A program made the position numbers and the translations under genes. Below the pieces are notes generated by a model. It ran no database searches, was not told where the DNA came from, and saw only the letters and a list, made by a program, of their open reading frames with translations. From an uncultured Latescibacterota bacterium (lineage in GTDB: Bacteria; Latescibacterota; UBA2968), in assembly GCA_951812755.1 (NCBI GenBank), contig OX638329.1:2403339-2467338 (forward strand): DNA of 64,000 bases, given 5' to 3'. How positions within the stretch are numbered: the stretch's first letter is position 1; the number at the start of each line of letters is the position of its first letter. Of the stretch, positions 24,448 through 33,155 are shown piece by piece.

Positions 24448-24536
24448 TGAATGTGGCGGTTTATTCATGAAAAGCTCAAATCGCTGGAAAAAACAAGTAT
24501 AAAATGTATCCCTTCTCGACCGATTAATTGACGTAC

Positions 24537-24564
24537 AAAAAAAACTGCGGTACGATGACCAGTT
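24537..24564 (-). terminator. Terminator-like hairpin upstream of PhyH copy B
   Basis: On the reverse strand AACTGGT pairs with ACC-GCAGTT (one bulge) and is followed by eight T. No reverse-strand gene precedes it, so it looks like a relic of a gene boundary present before HigBA came to lie here. Confidence 0.45.
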
Positions 24565-24596
24565 GAATCCAAACATAATCCCAAAAGTATTAACAC

Positions 24597-24625
24597 TTGA
24601 CCCTAATATCACCTCTCGTTATCAT
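24597..24625 (+). promoter_or_regulatory. Predicted promoter of higBA locus 1
   Basis: TTGACC (24597-24602), a 17-base spacer and TATCAT (24620-24625). The higB ATG is at 24632, where transcription would start, so the mRNA is probably leaderless. Confidence 0.6.
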
Positions 24626-24631
24626 TGTAAT

Positions 24632-24913
24632 ATGATCAGAAGCTTTGCCAATGATGAGACCGCAACAATCTTCCGGGGTGAAGTCTCAAAGAAACTACCC
24701 CCCGATATCCAGAGAACAGCGCGGCGCAAGTCGATTTACCTCAACGAGGCCGACAATTTGAGAGATCTCATCTTACCTAAGGGCAATCGTCTTGAAGCTC
24801 TCAAGGGTAACCGCTCGGGACAATACAGTATTCGGATCAACGATCAATGGCGCATTTGCTTCCGATGGGAGCAGCCTGATGCATACCGTGTAGAAATCAC
24901 CGACTATCACTGA
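24632..24913 (+). CDS. higB: HigB/RelE-family toxin
   Basis: A 93-residue RelE-superfamily toxin of the HigB branch. Typical features are SFANDETATIFRGE at the N-terminus, LRLPKGNR-like LILPKGNRLEALKGNRSGQYSIRIN in the centre and RICFRWE...VEITDYH at the C-terminus. HigB cleaves ribosome-bound mRNA. The ATG at 24632 is preferred to an ATG 23 codons earlier because family members begin here and a promoter overlaps the upstream codons. The antitoxin follows after 11 bases. Confidence 0.9.
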   Translation: MIRSFANDETATIFRGEVSKKLPPDIQRTARRKSIYLNEADNLRDLILPKGNRLEALKGNRSGQYSIRINDQWRICFRWEQPDAYRVEITDYH

Positions 24914-24924
24914 CGGAGACAAAA

Positions 24925-25230
24925 ATGGAAAAACTCCCACCTGTCCATCCAGGCGAGGTGCTTCTCGAAGACTTTATGAAGCCCCTTGGATTGAGCCAAT
25001 ATCGCGTTGCAAAGGATATCGATGTGCCTCCGTTGCGAATCAGTCAAATCGTGCGAGGGATGCGTTCGGTAACAGCAGACACAGCGCTCCGACTTGCGCG
25101 TTACTTTGGGACCACGCCAGGTATCTGGATGCGATTGCAGGCCCAATACAACCTGGAAATTTCCCAGGCAAAACATGGAAAAACAATTGATCAAGTGGTC
25201 AAAGTACTGTCTCTACCAAATGATGGATAA
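24925..25230 (+). CDS. higA: HigA antitoxin (XRE family)
   Basis: A 101-residue antitoxin with the HigA opening PPVHPGEVLLEDFMKPLGLSQYRVA, a helix-turn-helix (VPPLRISQIVRGMRSV) and the C-terminal GTTPGIWMRLQAQYNLE. It should neutralise HigB and repress the shared promoter. GGAGAC lies before its ATG. A second HigBA pair is at 30232-30821. Confidence 0.92.
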   Translation: MEKLPPVHPGEVLLEDFMKPLGLSQYRVAKDIDVPPLRISQIVRGMRSVTADTALRLARYFGTTPGIWMRLQAQYNLEISQAKHGKTIDQVVKVLSLPNDG

Positions 25231-25297
25231 GCCATTTTTAGTCTATCGATAAGCATAGTACACGACAACATAGGTCATTTCCTCAAAAGGTATCACG

Positions 25298-26755
25298 ATG
25301 GCAAAGTCGCGTCCCAATATCGTACTTGTAATGTGCGACCAAATGCGCTGGGATGCGGCTGGTTTTGCAGGTAGTTCTGTTGTTCAGACGCCCCATCTGG
25401 ATCGTCTATCCGAGGGGGGCGTGTGCTTTGAAAATGCCTATTGCGCTTCTCCTGTTTGTTCGCCGGCTCGGGCGAGCTGGTTGACCGGATGCTATCCCCA
25501 TGCCCATCTGCAATTGCGAAATTATGGGCCAAAACGAGGCAAAGACTGGGGATGTTATCTGCCGGATGACTGCGTTACAATGGGCGATGTCTTGAAACGC
25601 GCGGGGTATCGCTGTGGCATGGTCGGTCCATGGCATCTGGGCGATGATCATGCCCCGCAGCACGGATTTGAGGATTTTTGGCAGACCTATCGATATCTCG
25701 GCGATGAATATACAGATCCCCTTTTCGATTATTTTTCACGCGAGAGGGTGCCCAATCTCTACAGCGATGGGGAAGCTGTCACCCAGTACGGAAATATACT
25801 GGCGTTTACGACACTTACAGACCCGCGACAGCAGCGTACGAACTGGACGGTTGACCGCGCGATTGATTTTTTGCGCGAGCAGGAGGACGATCCGTTTTTC
25901 CTTTTTGTGAGTGTCAAAGATCCGCATCCTCTCATCGTTATTCCTCCAGAATTGCTCAAATACTATCCGATAGATCAGATGCCCTTGCCGGATTCTTTGC
26001 GAGATCCACTTGAGGGTAAACCGCATTTTCAGACCCGCGCAAAATTTCGCATGCCCGATACGGTGACAGATCGGCAATTCCGCGAGATGATTGCGTACTA
26101 TTACGCCTTGATTACCCATATTGATGCGCAGGTTGGGCGTCTGATTGGCGTTCTCGAAGAGCAGAATATGCGAGATAATACGCTTGTCGTTTTTATCAGT
26201 GACCACGGCGAATTGCTCGGCGATCATGGCTTGACCGAAAAGTGTATTATGTACGAAGCCTCGGTGAGAGTTCCCTGTCTGCTCTCATGGCCGCGCGCCC
26301 TCCCGGCGGGGCTGCGCGTGACGACCCCGCTTGCCGGTGTTGATTTAATGCCGACCTTGCTCAATCTGGCAAACGAGACGCCACCCGATAAAATTGATGG
26401 TCGTTCTGTTGCGAATGCAATTTTGAATGGTCGGCAACCGAAACCTCAGCCCATTTTCGCAGAGATCGCCAGCCAGGAAGCCATTTATTGGGGTTCAACA
26501 GAAAGAGAGCAGTTTGCCGCGCATGTGATGAATCTCGATGGTCGCTGGAAGTATATTCGCAATCGTTTTGATATCGATGAATTGTACGATTTGGAGACAG
26601 ATCCGGGCGAAATGCAAAATCTCGCGCAGTTTTCCGAATACCAACTGCGTATTACGGCTATGCGTCAACAAATCGCCGAGATGATTTGCCATACAGGTCC
26701 CGGTCCTTACGACTGGTGTTTGCAAGTGCAGGCAGCGGATAAAAAGGAGAACTAA
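25298..26755 (+). CDS. Sulfatase
   Basis: A 485-residue type I sulfatase or choline-sulfatase-like enzyme. Formylglycine Cys is Cys54 in VCSPARAS. Metal and substrate residues are in NIVLVMCDQMRWD, GPWHLGDDH and FISDHGELLGDHGL. No signal peptide, so it acts in the cytoplasm, unlike the Tat-type sulfatase at 9645-10952. Followed after four bases by a glycosidase-like propeller, suggesting joint processing of a sulfated sugar. Confidence 0.9.
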   Translation: MAKSRPNIVLVMCDQMRWDAAGFAGSSVVQTPHLDRLSEGGVCFENAYCASPVCSPARASWLTGCYPHAHLQLRNYGPKRGKDWGCYLPDDCVTMGDVLKRAGYRCGMVGPWHLGDDHAPQHGFEDFWQTYRYLGDEYTDPLFDYFSRERVPNLYSDGEAVTQYGNILAFTTLTDPRQQRTNWTVDRAIDFLREQEDDPFFLFVSVKDPHPLIVIPPELLKYYPIDQMPLPDSLRDPLEGKPHFQTRAKFRMPDTVTDRQFREMIAYYYALITHIDAQVGRLIGVLEEQNMRDNTLVVFISDHGELLGDHGLTEKCIMYEASVRVPCLLSWPRALPAGLRVTTPLAGVDLMPTLLNLANETPPDKIDGRSVANAILNGRQPKPQPIFAEIASQEAIYWGSTEREQFAAHVMNLDGRWKYIRNRFDIDELYDLETDPGEMQNLAQFSEYQLRITAMRQQIAEMICHTGPGPYDWCLQVQAADKKEN

Positions 26756-26759
26756 CAAT

Positions 26760-27707
26760 ATGGGAGAATCAACAGAAATGACAGAGAACGACGCCATTCC
26801 CTTTGAAGTGTTTGCGGATTTCGAGCGGCTTGAGGGTGTCAACCCCATTATTGCCTGCGAGCCGCCAGAGTGGGCTGCTGCAGCCCATGCATTTGTGATG
26901 GATGATACGGTTCACTATTTGTGGGGAAGAAGAAAAGAGGGCAACTATTGGGTTTTAATGCATAGCACGGCTCCGGTGAACGATCCCGCAAAGATCGAAC
27001 ACGATCCACGCAATCCCGTACTCTTGCCTTCGAGCGAGGGGTTTGACGATTATACAATCGAATATCCTTTCCCATTTTGGAATCCCGCCGACAGCAAGTT
27101 CTATGTTTATTATTTGGGGCGGCGGCAAAAGCCACCGAAGCAGACGGGTCTATTGGTGGGGGATGGCGATTTTGGCAAGTGGACGCGCGTTTGTCAGACG
27201 CCTGTGATTGCCTCAGACACCGCGCATGAGCGGCAGGGGTCATCGCATCCCTCAGTTGTGGTCATAGACGATACCATACATATCATCTATACGGGTGAGT
27301 CGGCAGATCCGCCGACGATATGCCATGCGACCGCGCCGACGAGCGATCCCGCGGCTGTTGCCAAAGATCCTGCTAATCCCATTTTTAAGGGTAGCGGGGA
27401 AATGTGGGATAGTTGTGGTGTCCGCGAGGCTGAAATTTTTAAGGGACCGCAGTATTTCCATATTTTTTACGGTGGTTCCGATGGCGAGACCTGGCGGATT
27501 GGACATGTTCGGACGCGCGATTTCCGCACTTTTGAACCCAATCCGCACAATCCAATTTTTTCACCCTCGCCAGATCCCGATGCATGGGACTGCGATGGGT
27601 TGCTAACGCCTCAGGTGATTGAAATTGACAATCGCTACTACATGGTCTATGCGGGTATGAGGGGGAGTGAGTGGCAGACGGGAATTGCGGTAACTCGAGC
27701 GCCATGA
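26760..27707 (+). CDS. Five-bladed propeller glycosidase-like protein (GH43/GH130-like)
   Basis: A 315-residue protein of repeated beta-propeller blades: HAFVMDDTVHYLWG, KFYVYYLGR, TIHIIYTGES, YFHIFYGGSDG and RYYMVYAGMRG. These alternate with DPxNPxF/xxDP strands as in GH43, GH117 and GH130-like families. The acidic catalytic residues cannot be assigned confidently. Its start lies four bases after the sulfatase stop, so the two are one operon and probably act on the same saccharide. Confidence 0.72.
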   Translation: MGESTEMTENDAIPFEVFADFERLEGVNPIIACEPPEWAAAAHAFVMDDTVHYLWGRRKEGNYWVLMHSTAPVNDPAKIEHDPRNPVLLPSSEGFDDYTIEYPFPFWNPADSKFYVYYLGRRQKPPKQTGLLVGDGDFGKWTRVCQTPVIASDTAHERQGSSHPSVVVIDDTIHIIYTGESADPPTICHATAPTSDPAAVAKDPANPIFKGSGEMWDSCGVREAEIFKGPQYFHIFYGGSDGETWRIGHVRTRDFRTFEPNPHNPIFSPSPDPDAWDCDGLLTPQVIEIDNRYYMVYAGMRGSEWQTGIAVTRAP

Positions 27708-27708
27708 C

Positions 27709-28830
27709 TCAGTCTTTCAAAACGCGATTGGGCGTGTACTGGTTTGTGTAGTGACGCATATTTCCCGTGGCGTTGTTCTGTTTGATGGCGTCGGTCGGAT
27801 TTGTATGGAGAAACCAGTTGTTGTAGATTTCAGCACTTTCCTGGGGGATGCCGCGAATGACTACGGCGGGTACACTGGTGGCGCGAAAGGTGTTGTGGTG
27901 GATTAACATGAGATCGCCAGCGATATGCGTATCGTCACCGCGGTCCCGACCTCCGTGCATGTCAAAGCTGTGACTGTTGGCGTTTTCCAGAATCAGGTTA
28001 TAACGGGCCTCGTAGCTGGTGCCGGGTCTGCCGGTGCCCGCAATGTGGTGGCGGCACCAGTCGAACAAATTGGCCTCGATAAGGGCGTTGGACCGGTCCA
28101 ACACCACACCATAGCCCAGGCCATAGCGCTGGTTGTGGTGAAAGTAGTTGTGATGGATGTGGTTGTCCGTTGAGTTGGCCTGCAGGAAGATCGCGCCGTG
28201 GCTCCAGCCCCAGAGTTCGCAGTTATCGACTTCGAGGTTGGGATATTCGGTCTGGATAGCGCGGGAGTTGGGTATGCTGTAGTAGCGTCCTTCGGCATGG
28301 AGTTGTCTCATCTGCTCGGTGCGTCTGAGGGTGTCCGGGCCCTGGAAACGAAGGCCGGTGATACGGACGTTGGGCCCGGTGGCGACAAAGAGCGGTATGG
28401 TTTCGAGTTGTTCGGAGTAGAGCAGGGCACCCTGAGAGCCGGGTTTGCCCCGGCCGCTGGCGAGTGTGACGCCCCCGCGAATGGCGATGTTCTGGTGTCC
28501 GGTCAGGTCGATTCTGGCGGTATCTACTATATAGACTATCTGGTTGGTGCCAGCGAACTGGAGGGCGTCGAACAGTTCCATGCGGTTTGTAACCAGGTAT
28601 TCGGATGGGTCAAGAAGGCGGTTATAGCCCTCGCCACCGCCGATGGGATTGCCGGTGGGGTTGATATCGGCGCCAAATTTGTCATCTGAAAGCAGGGGTT
28701 TTTCCTGCTGACCGTTGCCATCTGGTGTATCGGGAGTGAGTGGCTTTTCTTTTCCAGAACAGGCGAGCAGAAGGAGCAGGACAGTGAGATATCTGATAAT
28801 GATTCCATAAAATCGACATATCTCAGGCAT
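27709..28830 (-). CDS. Right-handed parallel beta-helix lipoprotein (polysaccharide lyase-like)
   Basis: A 373-residue lipoprotein. TVLLLLLAC gives a lipobox with Cys24, followed by a low-complexity linker (about 25-75). The remainder is a right-handed beta-helix with pectate-lyase-like coils: QNIAIRGGVTLASG, NVRITGLRFQGPD, NLEVDNCELWGW, NHIHHNYFHHNQRYG and EIYNNWFLHTN. Such folds occur in pectate lyases and mannuronan epimerases; catalytic residues are not identified. It ends one base from the convergent propeller gene stop and overlaps the DUF2442 gene by eight bases. Confidence 0.78.
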   Translation of the reverse strand: MPEICRFYGIIIRYLTVLLLLLACSGKEKPLTPDTPDGNGQQEKPLLSDDKFGADINPTGNPIGGGEGYNRLLDPSEYLVTNRMELFDALQFAGTNQIVYIVDTARIDLTGHQNIAIRGGVTLASGRGKPGSQGALLYSEQLETIPLFVATGPNVRITGLRFQGPDTLRRTEQMRQLHAEGRYYSIPNSRAIQTEYPNLEVDNCELWGWSHGAIFLQANSTDNHIHHNYFHHNQRYGLGYGVVLDRSNALIEANLFDWCRHHIAGTGRPGTSYEARYNLILENANSHSFDMHGGRDRGDDTHIAGDLMLIHHNTFRATSVPAVVIRGIPQESAEIYNNWFLHTNPTDAIKQNNATGNMRHYTNQYTPNRVLKD

Positions 28831-29110
28831 TTACATTTTCCATCCTTAATTTGGGAAAAATATTCTCGGGCGTTTTTCCCGTAATTTCCAAATAAAGCGA
28901 ATCGGCACATAGATCTATTTCATCTGTCCAGATAATAAATCTGCCGTTTTTAACTTGAAAATTTCGAAACACATTTGCATCTTTCCAGGCCGAGAATACA
29001 CCTTTTCCAACGAGATGGGATAGATCTACTTCGCCTTCAACGCCATCTGAATATTGAATCCAAATTTTATAATCAGCACTCGCTTTTGCAGATATGATTT
29101 TAATCATCAA
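28823..29110 (-). CDS. DUF2442 domain protein
   Basis: A 95-residue protein with the DUF2442 pattern: YKIWIQYSDGVEGEVDLSHLVGKGVFSAW, then FVQ-like NFQVKNGRFIIW and DLCADSLYLEI. The family is usually paired with a DUF4160 gene and suspected of toxin-antitoxin-like behaviour, but no DUF4160 frame is present here. The role is unknown. The last codons overlap the start of the beta-helix gene. Confidence 0.8.
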   Translation of the reverse strand: MMIKIISAKASADYKIWIQYSDGVEGEVDLSHLVGKGVFSAWKDANVFRNFQVKNGRFIIWTDEIDLCADSLYLEITGKTPENIFPKLRMENVNA

Positions 29111-29242
29111 TAAATCTCCTATGCCAGATTATGATCTGTTTCAAAATGATTCGTCAGTGAAAAACTACGGCAATTCAGTTAATTGATCAAGTCGAATAGA
29201 AGCCCAATCAACGCAGGTCCACTCACGAGAAAGGAGTTTGCT

Positions 29243-30211
29243 GTGCGCGATATTGTGGTCTTTAGCGGGAATGCACATCGTCAATTGGCAGAGCATATAT
29301 GCCAGTATCTAAGCGTGCCTCTTAGCCAGAGTACGATTAACCGCTTCAGCAATGATTGCATTCAGGTGCAGTTGAACGCAAATTGTCGGGAGGCCGATGT
29401 CTTTCTGATTCAGCCTCTTGTGCCACCTGTTCAGGATCATCTCATGGAACTCCTGCAGATGCTGGACGCGGCACGCGGGGCATCGGCTGCCCGTACGACG
29501 GCCGTTATTCCATACTATAGCTACGCGCGGTCAGATAAAAAGGATGCTCCCCGCATCTCTATTGCAGGGAGGTTGGTAGCAGATTTGATTGATACAGCAG
29601 GTGCAAATCGGGTGCTTACGATGACTCTCCACGCGCCGCAGGTACATGGATTTTTTCGCATTCCCGTCGATCATCTCAATGCTCTCCATGTGTTGGCGAA
29701 ATATTTTCAGGGCAAAGACCTGGCGGATACGGTCGTTGTTTCGCCCGATCTTGGAGGTGCCAAGGAGGCAACGCATTTTGCCCGCCTGCTCAAGCTGCCC
29801 GTAGCAGCCGGAATCAAACGCCGCATCAACGATGAAAAAGTCGTGATTGATACAATTGTCGGCGATGTAGAGGGGAAGAAGGTGATTGTTCTGGACGAAG
29901 AGATAGCTACGGGGGGAACACTTGTGGAGCTTGTTGATCGCCTTCGGGATCGCGGCGTTAATAACATCACGGTATCCTGCACACATGGACTTTTTACGGG
30001 ACAGGCTCTGCCGCGTTTGAGCGCAATTGCAGAAGTGAAGGAATTGGTGACAACAGATACGGTTCCTCTTTCTTCACAGAGCCAATGTCCTCCCAATCTG
30101 ACCACCTTATCCGTGGCATCTCTCCTGGGTGAGGCTATCCGCAGGATACACCACGGGGAATCGGTTAGCAGTCTGTTCACAGCTCCAGATTGGGTCGTCG
30201 ATACGGGATAG
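29243..30211 (+). CDS. prs: Ribose-phosphate pyrophosphokinase-like protein
   Basis: A 322-residue protein of the PRPP synthetase family, which makes PRPP from ribose 5-phosphate and ATP. Motifs are IPYYSYARSDKKDAPR, LHAPQVHGFFRIPVDHL, SPDLGGAKEA, the flexible-loop KRR and the PRPP loop VIVLDEEIATGGTL. Some positions deviate: T-L-H-A for D-L-H-A and LDEEIATGG for VDD-type. The GTG at 29243 is chosen because AAGGAG lies eight bases before it. It may be the main Prs or a divergent paralogue. Confidence 0.82.
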   Translation: MRDIVVFSGNAHRQLAEHICQYLSVPLSQSTINRFSNDCIQVQLNANCREADVFLIQPLVPPVQDHLMELLQMLDAARGASAARTTAVIPYYSYARSDKKDAPRISIAGRLVADLIDTAGANRVLTMTLHAPQVHGFFRIPVDHLNALHVLAKYFQGKDLADTVVVSPDLGGAKEATHFARLLKLPVAAGIKRRINDEKVVIDTIVGDVEGKKVIVLDEEIATGGTLVELVDRLRDRGVNNITVSCTHGLFTGQALPRLSAIAEVKELVTTDTVPLSSQSQCPPNLTTLSVASLLGEAIRRIHHGESVSSLFTAPDWVVDTG

Positions 30212-30231
30212 ATGAGACGGGAATTTAGCAA

Positions 30232-30531
30232 TTAAGTTGCAGGGGCGGTATCAGTTAATGGCTCAATTTGAAGATCGCCGATCTTTTGTTGCGCGTGCCA
30301 GAGGTCGTATTGCAGTTGCAAATTCATCCAGAAAACAGGCGTTGTTCGAAATGCTTTGCTCAACCGAATCGCCATTTCTGGACTCACTCCGGCCTTGCCA
30401 TTGACGAGTTCCGAAACGGTCTTTCGCGCCACGCCGAGCGTCTGTGCTACTTCTGTCACGGTCAGGTTTAGTGGGATTAAACAAAGTTCTTTTAAAATTT
30501 CACCCGGATGAGCCGGATTGTACATTTTCAT
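30232..30531 (-). CDS. higA: HigA antitoxin (XRE family), locus 2
   Basis: A 99-residue antitoxin with [20 protein letters not shown], the helix-turn-helix [16 protein letters not shown] and [15 protein letters not shown], the HigA pattern. The ATG at 30531 is preferred over one two codons earlier because GAGGAG (30541-30546) is then seven bases away. The Shine-Dalgarno overlaps the end of higB, so the pair is tightly coupled. Confidence 0.92.
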   Translation of the reverse strand: MKMYNPAHPGEILKELCLIPLNLTVTEVAQTLGVARKTVSELVNGKAGVSPEMAIRLSKAFRTTPVFWMNLQLQYDLWHAQQKIGDLQIEPLTDTAPAT

Positions 30532-30542
30532 AAGCATGCTCC

Positions 30543-30821
30543 TCAGTGATAGTCCACGAGATCCACATCAAATACGACACCATCTTCAATTCTAAAAATG
30601 ACCCGCCAATTGCCACTCACTGAAACCACCCAGAATCCCTTTCGACGACCTCGCAAGGGATGAAGGCGCAGTCCCGGAAGATTCATGTCTCGAATTGTCA
30701 ATGCCTGGTTCAGAGCCGTTAGAATCAATCTCAATCGTTTGGCCTGAGCAGGTTGAATACCGGACGTGTTTCCCGTTCTAAAAAATAGTTCCAAACCTTT
30801 ATGCCGAAATTTTTCAACCAT
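30543..30821 (-). CDS. higB: HigB toxin, locus 2
   Basis: A 92-residue HigB-like mRNA interferase: [16 protein letters not shown] at the start, [31 protein letters not shown] in the centre and DVDLVDYH at the end. It differs clearly from the HigB at 24632, so the two loci are not recent duplicates. The ATG lies five bases after the -10 element of its promoter. Confidence 0.92.
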   Translation of the reverse strand: MVEKFRHKGLELFFRTGNTSGIQPAQAKRLRLILTALNQALTIRDMNLPGLRLHPLRGRRKGFWVVSVSGNWRVIFRIEDGVVFDVDLVDYH

Positions 30822-30825
30822 TTGC

Positions 30826-30854
30826 AATGTAACCTATAACGTATCAGGTGTCAA
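30826..30854 (-). promoter_or_regulatory. Predicted promoter of higBA locus 2
   Basis: On the reverse strand TTGACA (30854-30849), a 17-base spacer and TACATT (30831-30826). The higB ATG starts at 30821, so the transcript probably starts at or within a base or two of it. Confidence 0.6.
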
Positions 30855-31013
30855 CTCATGTATGCGCGATGAATGATTTGCAATGCAATTTTCGTGCCAC
30901 TTGCAAAAAGCTTAAAATTTCGGCATTTTTAACTCCTGTGCAAAGATAAGTTGAATATATCGTTCAACTCCCAACGCTCCATCCTGTAAATTCTGATCAC
31001 GGATAGATTAACT

Positions 31014-31697
31014 ATGAAAAAGAAAGCGGTTGTCTTGCTCAGCGGTGGTTTGGATTCTACTACAACTTTGGCTATTGCAATAGACAAAGGGTACGCGTGT
31101 TGCGCGATCACGTTTCGCTATGGACAGCGACACGAAACCGAACTCGAGTGTGCGAGAAAAATTGCCGCGCATTTTGGTGTGCGGGATCACGTTATTGCCA
31201 CTATTGATTCGCGTGCCTTTGGTGGTTCGGCATTAACCGACGATATCGATGTGCCCAAGAATCGAGACGAGAGCGAAATGTCCGACGGTATCCCGGTTAC
31301 TTATGTACCCGCTCGCAATACGATTTTTCTTTCTTACGCGCTTGCAATGGCCGAATCTCTCGATATCCGCGATATTTTTATTGGTGTCAACGCCATTGAT
31401 TACAGCGGTTATCCCGATTGCCGTCCCGAATATATCGCCGCGTTTCAAAACATGGCGAATCTCGCCACCAAAGCCGGTGTTGAAGGGGATGCGTTCACCA
31501 TTCACACGCCGCTTATTGACCTGACCAAAGTCGAGATTATCAAACGGGGATTAGAACTCGGCGTTGATTACGCGATGACCTGCACCTGTTACGATCCCGA
31601 TACAGAGGGCCGCGCGTGCGGGCGGTGCGACGCTTGCCTGTTGCGCTTGCAAGGTTTTGCCCAGAATGGTATAAAAGATCCGGTGGCGTATCGGTGA
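31014..31697 (+). CDS. queC: 7-cyano-7-deazaguanine synthase QueC
   Basis: A 227-residue QueC, which converts 7-carboxy-7-deazaguanine to preQ0 with ATP and ammonia in queuosine synthesis. The PP-loop SGGLDS is at 10-15, [15 protein letters not shown] near 125 is the substrate-binding motif, and four Cys in CTCYDP...CGRCDAC near 189-208 bind zinc. No preQ1 riboswitch is recognisable in the 186 bases upstream and no other queuosine gene is nearby. It begins a forward run of genes to 37.7 kb. Confidence 0.95.
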   Translation: MKKKAVVLLSGGLDSTTTLAIAIDKGYACCAITFRYGQRHETELECARKIAAHFGVRDHVIATIDSRAFGGSALTDDIDVPKNRDESEMSDGIPVTYVPARNTIFLSYALAMAESLDIRDIFIGVNAIDYSGYPDCRPEYIAAFQNMANLATKAGVEGDAFTIHTPLIDLTKVEIIKRGLELGVDYAMTCTCYDPDTEGRACGRCDACLLRLQGFAQNGIKDPVAYR

Positions 31698-31808
31698 GAG
31701 GCGAATTCCCTTTTGCCATAGTGCCAAAGTCAGCTTGCAAAATTCAGACGGATTTACGATCTTAAAAGCAGTTATTGGCCCCATTCATCTTCGAAGAATT
31801 GATTGCTT

Positions 31809-33146
31809 ATGCCTGTTCTTTCTCTTGACCAACTCATTGCCGACTACTATGATCAAAACGCATATTCGCAACGCCTTTTTAAACGCGCACAAGAAGTTTT
31901 GCCCGGTGGCAATACGCGCACTGGCGTTTTTGTCAATCCCTTTCCAGTTTATGCTGACCGGGGCGAGGGTGTTTATATCGATGATGTCGATGGCAACCGC
32001 CGCCTCGACTTTGTCAATAATGCCACTGCCCTCATCCTGGGTCACACCCATCCCGCCGTGAGCGATGCCCTGCGCGAACGCATCAATAGTGGCACGGCCT
32101 TTTTTGGGCCTACCCAACTCGAAATCGAATGGGCAGAACTCCTGCGCGAGCGCGTCCCTTCCCTCGAACATCTGCGCTTTTGTAGTTCCGGCACCGAGTC
32201 TGTGGGCAATGCCCTGCGCGTTGCCCGCGCTTTTACGGGACGTGAAAAAATTGCCAAATTTGAAGGTGCGTATCACGGTATTGACGATCCGGCTCTCATA
32301 AGCTATGTACCACCCGTTACCTCCGATCTCGGTCCCGAAGATGCACCCCATTCGGTGGTTTCTTCTGCTGGCCTTGCCCCCGCGACTGCTGAAAATGTCA
32401 TCGTCTTGCCCTTTAACAATGCGCCCGCTTGTGAATACCTCATTCGCCAACACGCCGAAGAACTCGCGTGCGTTATTATTGACCCGCTTTCTACGGCTGC
32501 GGGCATGGCCTTGCCCGATTCCGAATTTCTCACGCTCTTGCGCTCTGTGACGCGGGAACTCGATATTCTTCTTATCTTCGACGAAATTGTCAGTTTTCGA
32601 ATGACGTCGGGTGGCACGCAGGCGGCGTACGATATTACACCTGATTTGACTTGTTTGGCGAAGGTCATTGCTGGTGGTACCCCGGCAGGTGCTTTTGGCG
32701 GTCGCAAAGACGTGATGGCTCTGTATGATCCCACTTCTGGGTCGCCCGCTATTCCGCAATCTGGCACCTATAATGGCAATCCGCTCGTCGCCATCGCCGG
32801 TCTTATGACTCTTAAAACCATGACCCCCGATGCATACCGCCATATCGATTCCCTCACAGATTACATCGCCAATGGTCTCAAAGAGGCTTTCAAGAGTGCT
32901 GATATCCCGGCGACTATTGTTACTGCAGGTTCGCTTTTTCGCATCTACTTTCTCGACTATGCACCTGTCAACTATCGCCAGGCAGCACGAGATAGCAGCG
33001 AAAAACACCGCTGGCTCTATTTTTATCTTTTGAACCACGGTATCGCTATCCGTCAAGGTGGCTGCGTTTCTCTGCCCATGACGACCAAACACGCTGATGA
33101 TTTGATTAACCGAGTGCGTAAAGGATTGCGCGTTTGGCCCTATTAA
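31809..33146 (+). CDS. Class III PLP aminotransferase (HemL-like)
   Basis: A 445-residue fold-type I aminotransferase close in pattern to glutamate-1-semialdehyde aminomutase: LPGGNTRTG, GVYIDDVDGNRRLDFVNN, SSGTESVGNALRVAR, IFDEIVSFR and the PLP Lys in LTCLAKVIAGGTPAGAFGG. The change from PGGVNSP to PGGNTRT suggests an amino-acid or amine aminotransferase rather than true HemL. ATG at 31809 is used instead of a TTG two codons earlier. The deacetylase gene follows after nine bases. Confidence 0.85.
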   Translation: MPVLSLDQLIADYYDQNAYSQRLFKRAQEVLPGGNTRTGVFVNPFPVYADRGEGVYIDDVDGNRRLDFVNNATALILGHTHPAVSDALRERINSGTAFFGPTQLEIEWAELLRERVPSLEHLRFCSSGTESVGNALRVARAFTGREKIAKFEGAYHGIDDPALISYVPPVTSDLGPEDAPHSVVSSAGLAPATAENVIVLPFNNAPACEYLIRQHAEELACVIIDPLSTAAGMALPDSEFLTLLRSVTRELDILLIFDEIVSFRMTSGGTQAAYDITPDLTCLAKVIAGGTPAGAFGGRKDVMALYDPTSGSPAIPQSGTYNGNPLVAIAGLMTLKTMTPDAYRHIDSLTDYIANGLKEAFKSADIPATIVTAGSLFRIYFLDYAPVNYRQAARDSSEKHRWLYFYLLNHGIAIRQGGCVSLPMTTKHADDLINRVRKGLRVWPY

Positions 33147-33155
33147 TCGAAAAAT

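Larger units (their letters stand above)
22648..24549. repeat. Tandem duplication, copy B
   Basis: Second unit of the 2041-base-period duplication, covering PhyH copy B and its upstream region to the CAAAAAAAACTGC motif. Differences from copy A include a run of eight G at 23043-23050, replacing the RMPRG codons of copy A with PPPPG. Confidence 0.85.

Noticed and set aside
30947-30970. AGTTGA/TCAACT hairpin upstream of queC as a preQ1 riboswitch or terminator
   Set aside because: No T-run and none of the conserved preQ1 aptamer sequence is recognisable.
31785-33092. 435-codon reverse open frame
   Set aside because: It lies opposite the class III aminotransferase gene, has no family similarity and a biased composition typical of an antisense shadow.
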